Made by a program: the position numbers and the translations under genes
Source: a virus
Length of the DNA: 31,786 nt
Virus record (IMG/VR): IMGVR_UViG_3300006102_000005
Location: 1-31,786 of that record
Reading direction: 5' to 3' (one strand)
Notes under the pieces: generated by a model
Database searches by the model: none
Told to the model about the DNA's origin: nothing
The model's input: the letters and a program-made list of their open reading frames with translations, nothing else
Shown: piece after piece, positions 22,776-31,702 of the stretch
Layout: each line of letters starts with the position of its first letter
How positions within the stretch are numbered: the stretch's first letter is position 1

Positions 22776-22793
22776 CAATAACCAACACACATC

Positions 22794-23573
22794 ATGTTAA
22801 ATCTGAAGCAAACAGTTCTGGGCGGTCATCTCGGCCTTGCCCTCGACGGAGCAAAAACCTACACCACGCTGGCGGGCACCGTCGGCGTCACCAATGGCGG
22901 CACGGGCCTTGTCGGCACGGGCACCACGTTCACCGCCGGAATGGCCGGCAAGACGTTCGCGATCGTCACGAACACGGACCCGATCAACCCGGTCGTCGTG
23001 ATCGTCACGATCTCGGCATTCGTGGATACCACGCACATGACGCTCTCCACGGCATGGACGGGCAACACGCTCACCGGCCTGAAGGGCTACAGCGAGGCGG
23101 CGAATGCCGCGAGTTCCACCGTCCTCCCCGCGGCGACGGTGCCGGCGAACTGGACGAATATCGGCACGCTGCTGAAGCTCAAGTATTCCCGCAACGCATC
23201 CTTCGACGACGTGATGGCGCCGGCGCCGGGCGCGATGGCGCGCACCGGGAAGCTGCTGAAGGAAATGAAGCCGTCTTTCGCGCTCACGCTGAACGAAGTG
23301 AGCGAGGCGGTGCTCGGCAGCGTCTTCGGCGTCGCCCTGCCGACCGACAGCACGCCCTTCACGCCGGAGAGCGACCCCGGCCTGATCGTCGGCTGGTGGA
23401 TGATGAGCTGGTATGACCAGTCCTCGAATGAGGGAGTTTTTATCCAGCAATACGGCGCGGGCATGGTGAAGGACTTCGAGACGGACGGCGGGCAGATCAA
23501 GCCCGTGATCGAAGTGGACATCTTCCGCAACCCGCTCGCGACGGGCACGACCACGCTCGCGTCGCTCAGCTAG
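22794..23573 (+). CDS. Major tail tube protein with an inserted beta-rich domain
   Basis: The 259-residue protein fits a siphovirus tail tube protein in size and place, after the joining genes and before tape measure. The C-terminal part (KLLKEMKPSFALTLNEVSEA, then FIQQYGAGMVKDFETDGGQI, then VIEVDIFRNPL) looks like the conserved tube fold. Residues about 20-100 carry an extra, Gly/Thr-rich beta domain (GTVGVTNGGTGLVGTGTTFT, then AGMAGKTFAIV). This motif is common in phage fibres and surface proteins and would probably project from the tube. An A/C-rich leader with the conserved motif precedes the ATG. Confidence 0.75.
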   Translation: MLNLKQTVLGGHLGLALDGAKTYTTLAGTVGVTNGGTGLVGTGTTFTAGMAGKTFAIVTNTDPINPVVVIVTISAFVDTTHMTLSTAWTGNTLTGLKGYSEAANAASSTVLPAATVPANWTNIGTLLKLKYSRNASFDDVMAPAPGAMARTGKLLKEMKPSFALTLNEVSEAVLGSVFGVALPTDSTPFTPESDPGLIVGWWMMSWYDQSSNEGVFIQQYGAGMVKDFETDGGQIKPVIEVDIFRNPLATGTTTLASLS

Positions 23574-23615
23574 TTTTTTCTCAAACTGAGAATAAACCCA
23601 CACGCAAAGAAAATG

Positions 23616-23711
23616 AAACGCGGAGACGCAGAGACGCAGAGGGGGGAAACGGTCCGGCAGATGCCGGCGCCGGCCCGCCTGCTTCCTCTGCGTCTCTGCG
23701 TCTCTGCGTTT
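23616..23711. repeat. 27-bp inverted repeat of the GCGTCTCTGCGTT family
   Basis: Bases 23616-23642 and 23685-23711 are inverted copies matching at 26 of 27 positions, with a 42-base GC-rich loop. They fill most of the 144-base gap between the tail tube gene and the next gene. The arms are the same repeat found singly at 5078 and 8819. The transcript would form a strong hairpin ending 6 bases before the ATG at 23718. Confidence 0.9.
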
Positions 23712-23717
23712 TAATCA

Positions 23718-24206
23718 ATGTCCGACCTTCTCGCATCGCAATTCCGCGTGACCCACCTCGGCGTGGTGCGCGTGGATTTCGGCGACGCGGGCAGGCAGGA
23801 GATCAAGATGCCCTGGCAGGCGTCCGGCGAGACGGCGCCCGTGGCGCGTGCGCCGTTCGCCGTGCAAATGACGTATGCAAACGCCGTGAACGAAATCACC
23901 TTCGACCGGGTGCTGGCGTTCGATAATTCATTCGAGGCCCGCAACGCGATGCTCGCGCACAATGCGGGGCTCTCCAGCGACGTGGGCGACGCGGTGATCG
24001 AGACGCTCGACGGCGACACCTACACGCTGCGCGGGGCAAGGCTCACCTCCGTCAGCCCGCGCATCGAGGACGGCTGCCGTTTTGTGTGCGATTACACGCT
24101 GACGGGCGGCCAGCTCGACGGCGGCACCACTTCCACCACGGACCTCGGCGATAGGATGCCGCTCGACGTTCGTTCCGCCCTCGCGGGCGACACCTCTTCG
24201 CTCTGA
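23718..24206 (+). CDS. Unknown tail-region protein
   Basis: The 162-residue product starts [20 protein letters not shown] and is mostly beta by pattern ([20 protein letters not shown], then [20 protein letters not shown], then [13 protein letters not shown]). A small beta-sandwich tail protein is plausible, such as a distal tail or minor tail protein, but no family can be named. The gene follows the large inverted repeat by 6 bases, which suggests its translation may depend on that hairpin being open. The stop is 19 bases before the fibre ATG. Confidence 0.6.
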   Translation: MSDLLASQFRVTHLGVVRVDFGDAGRQEIKMPWQASGETAPVARAPFAVQMTYANAVNEITFDRVLAFDNSFEARNAMLAHNAGLSSDVGDAVIETLDGDTYTLRGARLTSVSPRIEDGCRFVCDYTLTGGQLDGGTTSTTDLGDRMPLDVRSALAGDTSSL

Positions 24207-24225
24207 CCCTTTTCATTCCCATTTT

Positions 24226-26505
24226 ATGTCCGATTTATACCTCCTGAAAACCGATTCGCGGGCCGCGATCCTTGCCGCCATTGACGCAGGCACGCTCGAC
24301 GCGCGCAGGCCCACCATCGAGGCCGATGGCGGACGGCTGCGCATCGGCAACCACGTCGTGACTGAGACGGATGTGCAGACCGCCGCCATCAGCGCCGCGG
24401 GCACCACGACGCTCGCGCTGAAGGCGCAATGCGCGAAGCATATCGCCGCCGTCACGGTCGCCGCCGGGAGCGGAGCCTACATCGCAGAGATTGTGGCGCC
24501 ACCGATCGCCACCGCGCTGGACGCCACGACGCTCGCGCCGGTCGCCGGAGACACGATCGAGATCGGCATCGCGATGCCGGCCTCGGCAAACCCGACGATC
24601 CAGATCTACGATAACAACGCGGGCGGAACGCTGCTGCTCACCATCGCGGGCACCGGCGCCGCCTTCACGCAGACCGTGCGGCTCTACTACACCGGGGCGT
24701 GGGCGGTGCTGGAATCCGCCCTCGGCGCAGCGGGTCAGGCGGCCGACGTGAACCCCGCGGGCACAAGCATCGCGGCGGCGCTAGATGCGGCGACCAATCA
24801 CAGCCGCGCCGTCACGAACCGCTTCAACGCCGACCACACCGGCTGGAAGCTCGGCGACATCATCGCGCAGAGCGGCGGAGGTCTGCCGCGCATTGCCACC
24901 ATTACGATCCCGGCCGACCTGCCTGGGACCCATGATTACGCCCTGACCTTTTACGACGAAACTTCGTCGGCATTTGAAGATTTCAACTGCTTTGGAACAG
25001 GCATGGCCAAGGAGGACGCTGCCGCAGCGCTCGCGGCACAGATCAACGCGTCGGGCCTGAATTGCAGCGCGACGGCCTCTGGCAATGTGGTCACGATTAC
25101 CAGCTACACGGCGGGTACCCTCACGAGCGGCGGATATTATGGAGACGGACGCTGGGCGGTGGTGGAATACTCTCCCGGAAGCGACGTGCCGCCGTCGTGG
25201 ATCGTCTTTACCATCACCCAGGCGGATGCCGCGGCGCTGCCGCCCGGCACCTTCCTAGTCACCGACCTCGCCAATCTCGGCAATGCAGCGGGCTACAAGG
25301 GCATCGGGGACACCGTGGACTTCCTCAGTGGCTACGGTGCGCCAGACAACAGCATCGGCGAGGAGGGCAACGGCTATGTGGACTTGAACAATGGCGACTT
25401 CTACCACCGCAGCGAGAGCGGATGGAGCTTCGTCCTCAACATCAAAGGCCCGCAGGGTGACACCGGCCCAACGGGGCCAACGGGAGCAACGGGAGCAACG
25501 GGAGCAACGGGAGCAACGGGAGCAACGGGAGCAACGGGAGCAACGGGAGCAACGGGAGCAACCGATGCACTTTCATCGGCCGCAGCAACAAAGGCAGTTA
25601 CAACGTGGAAATCGGTGACCCTGCCGTTTGCCTACACATGGAACGACGTGGCTTGGTCGCCGGATCTGCCGTTGTTCTGCGCTGTTGCTTCAAGCGGTTC
25701 TGGGACCAATCGGGTGATGACTTCGCCCGATAGCATCACGTGGACGATCAGGACCGCTGCCGCATCCAATTCGTGGAACAGCGTGGCATGGTCGCGTGAA
25801 CTGAGCCTGTTCTGCGCCGTTTCATCCGACGGCACGAATCGGGTGATGACCTCGCCGGACGGGGTGACATGGACGGCACGCACAGCGGCGAGCGCCAACA
25901 CCTGGTCCAAGGTGGTGTGGTCGCCAGCATTGGCTCTTTTCTGCGCGGTCTCTTGGAATGGGAATGTGATGACATCGCCGGACGGGGTGACTTGGACGGC
26001 ACGCACAGCAGCGGCGGCGAATACGTGGAACGGCTTGGTGTGGTCGCCAGAATTGGCTCTTTTCTGCGCCGTGTCTTATGACGGCACTAACAGGGCAATG
26101 ACATCCCCGGACGGAATCACCTGGACAAGCCGGGCATTGTCATCGGCCAGCAACTGGCAGCGAGCGGCATGGTCGCCAAGGCTAGGGTTGTTCGCTGCCG
26201 TTGCCCCGAACGCGGTGCAGACTTCGCCGGACGGGATCACCTGGACCTCGCGGACTATCCCGGCGGCGAATTACCAGGACGTGCAGTGGTCGCAGGAACT
26301 GGGGCTGTTTCTGGCCGTGAGTAACGCGGGGGCGGCGACGTCGCCGGATGGGATCACGTGGACAAGCAGGACGCTGCCCGGCTCCCCGCAATGGCTGTCG
26401 GCCGCATGGAGTCCGCAGCTCGGAGTCTTTGTAGCGCTCGCTCAAAACACCACGGCTGGAATGTCCACCTGCATCCGCAAGTGGAAGTGGTCCAACTTTC
26501 CCTAG
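24226..26505 (+). CDS. Tail fibre with collagen-like and seven-bladed propeller parts
   Basis: The 759-residue protein is a strong tail-fibre candidate. Residues about 1-405 are beta-rich and repetitive, probably a shaft and attachment region. Residues about 408-446 are collagen-like Gly-x-y: [15 protein letters not shown] and then Gly-Ala-Thr repeats. Residues about 460-750 hold seven repeats of the form W-x3-W-S-P-x-L-x-L-F-x-A-V ... T-S-P-D-G-x-T-W-T, so a seven-bladed beta propeller of the kind that binds sugars or proteins. Such a head domain is probably receptor-binding. The sequence ends with a Cys-containing tail ([11 protein letters not shown]). Confidence 0.86.
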   Translation: MSDLYLLKTDSRAAILAAIDAGTLDARRPTIEADGGRLRIGNHVVTETDVQTAAISAAGTTTLALKAQCAKHIAAVTVAAGSGAYIAEIVAPPIATALDATTLAPVAGDTIEIGIAMPASANPTIQIYDNNAGGTLLLTIAGTGAAFTQTVRLYYTGAWAVLESALGAAGQAADVNPAGTSIAAALDAATNHSRAVTNRFNADHTGWKLGDIIAQSGGGLPRIATITIPADLPGTHDYALTFYDETSSAFEDFNCFGTGMAKEDAAAALAAQINASGLNCSATASGNVVTITSYTAGTLTSGGYYGDGRWAVVEYSPGSDVPPSWIVFTITQADAAALPPGTFLVTDLANLGNAAGYKGIGDTVDFLSGYGAPDNSIGEEGNGYVDLNNGDFYHRSESGWSFVLNIKGPQGDTGPTGPTGATGATGATGATGATGATGATGATGATDALSSAAATKAVTTWKSVTLPFAYTWNDVAWSPDLPLFCAVASSGSGTNRVMTSPDSITWTIRTAAASNSWNSVAWSRELSLFCAVSSDGTNRVMTSPDGVTWTARTAASANTWSKVVWSPALALFCAVSWNGNVMTSPDGVTWTARTAAAANTWNGLVWSPELALFCAVSYDGTNRAMTSPDGITWTSRALSSASNWQRAAWSPRLGLFAAVAPNAVQTSPDGITWTSRTIPAANYQDVQWSQELGLFLAVSNAGAATSPDGITWTSRTLPGSPQWLSAAWSPQLGVFVALAQNTTAGMSTCIRKWKWSNFP
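25483..25563 (+). repeat. 9-bp tandem repeat GGAGCAACG
   Basis: Eight exact copies and a ninth with one changed base encode the Gly-Ala-Thr run of the fibre. Because the unit is three codons, slippage would change the length of the collagen-like stalk without breaking the frame. Confidence 0.95.
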
Positions 26506-26514
26506 TTCTAACCA

Positions 26515-27048
26515 ATGAAATTCCAGATCACACCCGACGCCAAAGGCAACTACTTCACCGAACGCGGAAACACCCTCACGGTGGCACCCGCGACCGCGGG
26601 CAAAGACTTCGCGGACGAGGCCACATTCGCTGCCGCATTCAAACTGACCCCGCGCGCACTCTACATCGCCCGGCAGACGAAGCTCGGCGCATTGCAGCGT
26701 GGCCTGGATCAGACGCTGGCCGCCGGCGCGGAAGTCACGCGCGCGGACGGCACGACGAAGGTCAAGCTCGCCATCACGCCGGAGGCGCAGGCGCAATGGC
26801 AGCGCGCCATCGCCGGCGCCCAGCTCGCCGAGAAGGCCGGCGCGACGGATGCGATGCTCTACGCGCAGGCCATCGGCAGACCCGTGACGGACTTCGACGG
26901 CAAGCCGATCGAGGGCTGCACCCTCGGGGAGTTTTTCTCGCTCATGGTGCAAGCCATGAAAGCCATCGCGACCGCCGAGGGCGTGCTCCTCGCGAAGCAG
27001 GCGGCCGTCGCGGCGGCGCAGACTGTGGAGGCGGTTAATGCGATCTGA
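26515..27048 (+). CDS. Unknown protein upstream of the tape measure gene
   Basis: The 177-residue protein starts MKFQITPDAKGNYFTERGNT. The gene just before a tape measure gene in siphophages usually encodes a tail assembly chaperone, and this fits by place. It is helical in its second half (KVKLAITPEAQAQWQRAIAG, then MVQAMKAIATAEGVLLAKQA). No slippery site for a chaperone frameshift is evident. An 11-codon frame follows after its stop in the same phase, and I do not call it a gene. The function is inferred from position only. Confidence 0.6.
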   Translation: MKFQITPDAKGNYFTERGNTLTVAPATAGKDFADEATFAAAFKLTPRALYIARQTKLGALQRGLDQTLAAGAEVTRADGTTKVKLAITPEAQAQWQRAIAGAQLAEKAGATDAMLYAQAIGRPVTDFDGKPIEGCTLGEFFSLMVQAMKAIATAEGVLLAKQAAVAAAQTVEAVNAI

Positions 27049-27118
27049 GCCATGAACACCTGCGCCGCGGCGAAGATTACGGTGTGAAGCGCCGCCACCG
27101 ACTGAACGCAACCGCGAC

Positions 27119-29401
27119 ATGGCTGACGGCACCGACAACATTCTGAACATCAAGATCCGCACGCAGGCGGAGCTGGCTGCGTTGAAGGAGACGAAGGCCG
27201 TCGTCGCGGAGACGACGGAGGCGGTGAAGGAATCCACCGAGGCGCTGGAGGCGAACGCGGCGGCGGGAGGAAGAGTGGGAACGAAGGCGAGCGTCGCGCT
27301 CGCGGGACAAAGCAACGGCGGGAGCGATGCGGAACTCGCGGCGCTGGAAATGAAGCGCAAGATCCGCGTGGATCTTGCGGCGGCGATCGAGCTGGAGGCC
27401 AGGGGCGAAACTGCGGCGGCGGAGGCCATCCGCGAGGAAGTCGCGGAATTGATGCTGGCGGCGAAGCTGAAGAAAGAAATGCTGCTGACCGATGAGGCGG
27501 CGGCGGCATTTGCAAAAAAGATTCGCACTGACGCGGCGGCAGCGGCGGAGCTAAAAGTCGCACAGGCGGCGGCGGCGAAAGCCGCGGCGCGGGCCGAGGA
27601 GGAGCAGGCTGCGGCGGCGCGGCGGGCGGCTATTGCAGAGGAGGAACAGTTGGCCGCAGGCGAGAAAGAGGCGTCCTTGCTGGCTCGCGCGGCGGGTGTT
27701 CGTGGGGCGCGCGGCGGAATCGGCCTGATGGCGGCGTTCGGAATCTTCGAGCTGATCAAGGGCATCGGCAGTGTGATGGCGGAATTCCGCAAGCTGGATG
27801 AGGAGGGGCAGAAGACGATGGCGGAACTTGGCGAGGCCATCCGAAATGACGCGGGGAAGGGATTTGAGGCTGCCGGACACGCGGCGAAGAAGCTGACCGA
27901 ACAAATCCGCGAGCTTCATGACGCGCCGCACACCAACATTTTTTCGGAAATGTATGATGATGCGAAGGCGGAAAAGCTGCGCGCGATCCTGCATGAGGTG
28001 CGGAAGGAGGAGATGGTCGCCGCTGAGGGGGTTCACAAATCCGCACAGGAAGATCAGGCAGTTTCAGCGCTCCGGCTTCAGGGGTATGATGAGGCGGCGA
28101 AAAAGCTGGCGGCGCTCAATGAGCTGATGCGGGAGGAGGCGCGCATCAATGAGCGGTTCAAAACGCCGCTGCTACCGGAAACCACGCAGGAACTCCTCGA
28201 CCGCCGGGCAGCGAAGGAAAATGCGCTCAACGACGCGCGGACGAAGTGGAGTGACGAGCAGGACGAAAAAGCGCGCAAGCTGGCCGAAACTCAGGGCGCG
28301 ATCACCGAGAGCGTCCAGGAGCGCGCGGCGGAAGAGGATCTGATCGCCAAGGGAATGACGGACGAGGCGGCGGCGATGAAGGATGTCAACGAACTTGGCA
28401 AGGCGCTGCTGGAAATCCAGAAGCAGGAGCGGGCGGGCGTCATTGATACGGTGGCGGCGGAGCAGCGGCGGGCGGCGCTGATCGATATTTTCAACAGCAA
28501 GGCACAAATCCGCGCCGACAAGGCGATGGAACTCTACAAGACCGAGCAGGCGCGTGTGAAGGGCGAGGAGGAAAAGGCGGCGGAGGAAGCGGCGCGCGAT
28601 GCAGAGAAAAAGCGGAAGCTGGACGAGCAATTTCAGAAAGAGAAAGACGATGGCGAGGCGCTGATCGCCATCGCGCAGGCGAAGGCCCGCGGCGAGGATG
28701 ACGTGGCGAAGCAGCTCCAGATCCAGAAGACGCTGAAGGACCGGCTGGCGCAGATCGAAAAGACGGACCTGGAACCCGCGCAAAAGGCGCGGCTGGCAGA
28801 CCTCGCGAGGGAAAAGGCGGCGCTCGATGAAATCGCGAACGCGCGGGACAAATTCAACAAGCACACTGATGCTGCAATCGCGGAGCGAAACAAGACGCCG
28901 CGGCAAAAGCAGCAGGAGCGGGAAGGGAAGATCAAAGGAAGGCAGCAGGAGAGAATCCAGATCCAGAAGCAGCTCGACGCGGAGGATCAGGAGGCGCTGA
29001 AAAATCACACACATCGGCGCACAAACGCCGAGCAGGATGCTCGACGGAAGGAGCTTGAACGCATCCGCGGAAAGGCCCTCTCAGCGGAAGAGGAAAGAAA
29101 GAACAGCGACCCAGTCGCGGATGCGAAAAAACTGGCCGAGGCGGAGGGCAAAAAGGCCAATGTTCAAAAGCCGCCGGCGAATGCAGCTGCGGCGGCGGGT
29201 GGCGATGCCGCTGGAGCGGTGCAGACGGCGGTGCAGGCTGGTGTGCAGGTGGCGCTTGCGGCCGTGCCGGGCGCCATCACGCAGGGATTGCAAGGCCTGA
29301 AGGAGCTGCCCCAACAAATCGCGGACGGGCTGCAAACGGCGCTCGACGCGTTCGCGGCGGACGTGAATAGCCGGATCGACAGCCTGCGGGCGGAGGGCTG
29401 A
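27119..29401 (+). CDS. Tape measure protein
   Basis: The 760-residue product is the longest helical protein here and lies after the presumed chaperone and before the hub gene, where the tape measure is expected. It is rich in Ala, Glu and Lys with long coiled-coil stretches (KEMLLTDEAAAAFAKKIRTD, then EEAARDAEKKRKLDEQFQKE) and contains one hydrophobic segment near residues 195-220 (GGIGLMAAFGIFELIKGIGS). Such proteins set tail length and are injected with the genome. Start ATG 27119 follows a 70-base gap with no other gene. Length is at the low end for a tape measure. Confidence 0.75.
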   Translation: MADGTDNILNIKIRTQAELAALKETKAVVAETTEAVKESTEALEANAAAGGRVGTKASVALAGQSNGGSDAELAALEMKRKIRVDLAAAIELEARGETAAAEAIREEVAELMLAAKLKKEMLLTDEAAAAFAKKIRTDAAAAAELKVAQAAAAKAAARAEEEQAAAARRAAIAEEEQLAAGEKEASLLARAAGVRGARGGIGLMAAFGIFELIKGIGSVMAEFRKLDEEGQKTMAELGEAIRNDAGKGFEAAGHAAKKLTEQIRELHDAPHTNIFSEMYDDAKAEKLRAILHEVRKEEMVAAEGVHKSAQEDQAVSALRLQGYDEAAKKLAALNELMREEARINERFKTPLLPETTQELLDRRAAKENALNDARTKWSDEQDEKARKLAETQGAITESVQERAAEEDLIAKGMTDEAAAMKDVNELGKALLEIQKQERAGVIDTVAAEQRRAALIDIFNSKAQIRADKAMELYKTEQARVKGEEEKAAEEAARDAEKKRKLDEQFQKEKDDGEALIAIAQAKARGEDDVAKQLQIQKTLKDRLAQIEKTDLEPAQKARLADLAREKAALDEIANARDKFNKHTDAAIAERNKTPRQKQQEREGKIKGRQQERIQIQKQLDAEDQEALKNHTHRRTNAEQDARRKELERIRGKALSAEEERKNSDPVADAKKLAEAEGKKANVQKPPANAAAAAGGDAAGAVQTAVQAGVQVALAAVPGAITQGLQGLKELPQQIADGLQTALDAFAADVNSRIDSLRAEG

Positions 29402-29405
29402 GCGC

Positions 29406-31229
29406 ATGGCCATCATCAACTACGTGGAGGAAATCTCGGTCGAGTGGACGGCTGGCGGCACGGCCTACGCGAAGACCTTTGCGCAGCTCAACGTGGAAGC
29501 CGCCGAGCTGATCGAGGCGGTGCGCGGCGGGGACTGGCTCTCGCTGACGGTGATCCGGGCAGTGGACGCGGCGCCGCTCTGGATGCGCGGGCAGCGGATT
29601 CGCTTGCGCAACGAGAGCGGGAAAATCTTCTTTCATGGCTGGTGCAAGGAGCCTGGCGCGTCGCTGAAAGCGGCATCCGAACGGCACACCTACGAATTCG
29701 AGCCGGCGTCGCGCTTCCTCGCGAGCACCTACACGCAATACATCCCGCACCACTGGGACAAGCTCTCGCCGGAGGTGATCCTGAACCGTCTGGCAACGCA
29801 GGATGGCAGCAACGTGAGCGTGGCCCAGGTGCGGGTGCTCACGCAGACGACAGACATTCTCGATAAGGCGAAGGCGACGGGGAATGCCGGCGGCGCGGCG
29901 CCTTTCACGTATGATCTGACGGGGCTGACGGATTTCGATGTGCCGATGAACAAGAAGTCGAGCATCAGCTTCGAGGAGGCGCTGAAGTATGAGCTGATGT
30001 GGGACCCGGCGATTGACTGGCACTGGGATTGCCGGGGCGCCGACCCGGTGCTGCGGCTCGTGCGCTATGACATGAGCACGACGCCGCCGACCGTGACCGG
30101 GGCCGCATACGCGGACGTGAGGACGCTGCCGAATGACGGCACGGTGATTTCCGAGGCGGCGCCGAAGGCCGTGGATGGCAAGCTGTGCTCGAGCATCGTG
30201 ATCACCTACCAATACGAGCAGCTCAACGTGGGGACGGGGAATTACGACATCCTGTATGCCCAGGAATCCGCGACGGCGGCCAATGGATCGCCGACCAGCC
30301 TGGCGATGCAGGTGACACTTTCCCAGCCGACCTACGTGAACGGGGTATTCGGCAACCCGGAGGCGAAGCCATCCGAAGGGCTGGCGGTGCGGATGATGAA
30401 CGCGTGCCGCGCGGTGCTCTGGCAGCTCAATTTTTCCTCGGCGACGACCGGCCTGCGCTGGGAATGGCGGCTCGGGCAGCTCTGGAATGTGAGCGGGATG
30501 CAGAGCAACCAGGCGGCAGCGTATTCCACGGCGACGCGGATCACGCGCGACCTGGTGAAAGGCGTGGTGCGGGTGGAGACCGGGCCGCCGAGCTTCCTGA
30601 GCATGGACGACCTGCTGGCGATCCTCCGCGTGACGCGGACGAATGCGCAGACGCCGAGCCAGGACCAGACCTCCACGATGCCGCACAAAACGCCGCCTAT
30701 TGCGCCGCCAAACGGGCCGCAGCACACTACGACGGGCGCGCCGGGCACTGACGCCAGTGTGACTGCGTCAATCGCGGATGAACAATGGTCGTTTGATTTC
30801 GTGATCCCCGTCGGGCCGCGGCTGCCGTTCGACTGCCGGGCGACGGCCGCGATGTCCGGCTGGAATGTGGACGTCGTGCCTGGGTATTTCGCCGGCCATG
30901 CGCCGACGATCGGCGGTGTGGCGATCAATGCCGGGACGCCTTTGCTCCTCATCGGGACCGGGACGCAGGTCGTCTATCTCAAAGTTCAGCTCACGCTCCA
31001 GACGGCGAACGGGTATGTATATGGAAGCTCGTTCGCGAGCGCGCTGATCGACGTGGACTACACGCTGCCCGCTTCCGACAAGGCAGCCGGCACCTATTAT
31101 TTCGAGCTGGCCACATTTGTGGACGGCGTGAAGGGCACGCCTCAGGCGACGCTCACAAACCTGAGCTATTACGTCGAGGACACCGGCGACGCGACCAGCT
31201 CGGCAACGTGCTACCCCATCGCCGCCTGA
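29406..31229 (+). CDS. Tail hub or baseplate-type protein
   Basis: The 607-residue protein follows the tape measure, where siphophages encode distal tail and hub proteins. Residues about 1-85 (VEEISVEWTAGGTAYAKTFA, then GQRIRLRNESGKIFFHGWCK) look like an N-terminal beta domain of hub proteins, and the middle (SISFEEALKYELMWDPAIDW, then KLCSSIVITYQYEQLN) continues the pattern. About residues 420-450 are a Pro/Thr-rich linker, followed by beta-rich C-terminal domains that may be receptor-facing. The start lies 4 bases after the tape measure stop. Confidence 0.68.
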   Translation: MAIINYVEEISVEWTAGGTAYAKTFAQLNVEAAELIEAVRGGDWLSLTVIRAVDAAPLWMRGQRIRLRNESGKIFFHGWCKEPGASLKAASERHTYEFEPASRFLASTYTQYIPHHWDKLSPEVILNRLATQDGSNVSVAQVRVLTQTTDILDKAKATGNAGGAAPFTYDLTGLTDFDVPMNKKSSISFEEALKYELMWDPAIDWHWDCRGADPVLRLVRYDMSTTPPTVTGAAYADVRTLPNDGTVISEAAPKAVDGKLCSSIVITYQYEQLNVGTGNYDILYAQESATAANGSPTSLAMQVTLSQPTYVNGVFGNPEAKPSEGLAVRMMNACRAVLWQLNFSSATTGLRWEWRLGQLWNVSGMQSNQAAAYSTATRITRDLVKGVVRVETGPPSFLSMDDLLAILRVTRTNAQTPSQDQTSTMPHKTPPIAPPNGPQHTTTGAPGTDASVTASIADEQWSFDFVIPVGPRLPFDCRATAAMSGWNVDVVPGYFAGHAPTIGGVAINAGTPLLLIGTGTQVVYLKVQLTLQTANGYVYGSSFASALIDVDYTLPASDKAAGTYYFELATFVDGVKGTPQATLTNLSYYVEDTGDATSSATCYPIAA

Positions 31230-31232
31230 GCC

Positions 31233-31691
31233 GTGGGATTTGCGCCGCCAATCAAATTTCTGCAATTCCTCGGCACGCTCGGGGCGGACACCTCTGGCCT
31301 CGTGGTCGATGCATGGTGCGGGGCGAACGCGTGCATCAATGCCTTCACGATTCTTTACCCATATTCCGATTTTCGCGGGGCAAACGTCGGCACCGGCGAT
31401 GCTGACAACGCGAGTCCGGCTGGAGGTGGGGCGGATTTTCGATTCACGCGCAACCGTGGCTTCGGCGTGCCGGCCCGGTTCACCGTGGAGGTCTATCGGC
31501 AGACATTCACCGATGGTCCTCTGACGGCCACTGACACCGTTGGCAGCGGCCAGCTCACGATGGGCTCGACTGATTTAGTCAGCACCGCCATTGCCGTGCC
31601 CGCCGACACTGAGACATTCGGCCCCCCGCATGTGCTGAAGAAATACAACGTGCGGCTCACCAAGGCCGAGGTGCCTTGGATTCTTGCGTGA
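31233..31691 (+). CDS. Unknown distal tail-region protein
   Basis: The 152-residue product uses a GTG start four bases after the hub stop. It starts MGFAPPIKFLQFLGTLGADT and then is Gly/Ala/Thr-rich beta (ARFTVEVYRQTFTDGPLTAT, then VSTAIAVPADTETFGPP), fitting a small structural or fibre-associated protein. Both the weak start and the short length lower confidence, and an alternative is that it belongs to the C-terminus of the hub or to a fibre accessory. Confidence 0.55.
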   Translation: MGFAPPIKFLQFLGTLGADTSGLVVDAWCGANACINAFTILYPYSDFRGANVGTGDADNASPAGGGADFRFTRNRGFGVPARFTVEVYRQTFTDGPLTATDTVGSGQLTMGSTDLVSTAIAVPADTETFGPPHVLKKYNVRLTKAEVPWILA

Positions 31692-31702
31692 ACGGTCAAT
31701 TC

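Noticed and set aside
25483-25563. Tandem GGAGCAACG copies as a possible CRISPR array
   Set aside because: The copies are contiguous 9-mers without spacers and encode Gly-Ala-Thr in frame within the fibre.
27052-27087. An 11-codon frame between the chaperone-like and tape measure genes
   Set aside because: Too short and unsupported, with no leader or homology. It is in phase with the upstream gene past its stop, so it would only be read-through.
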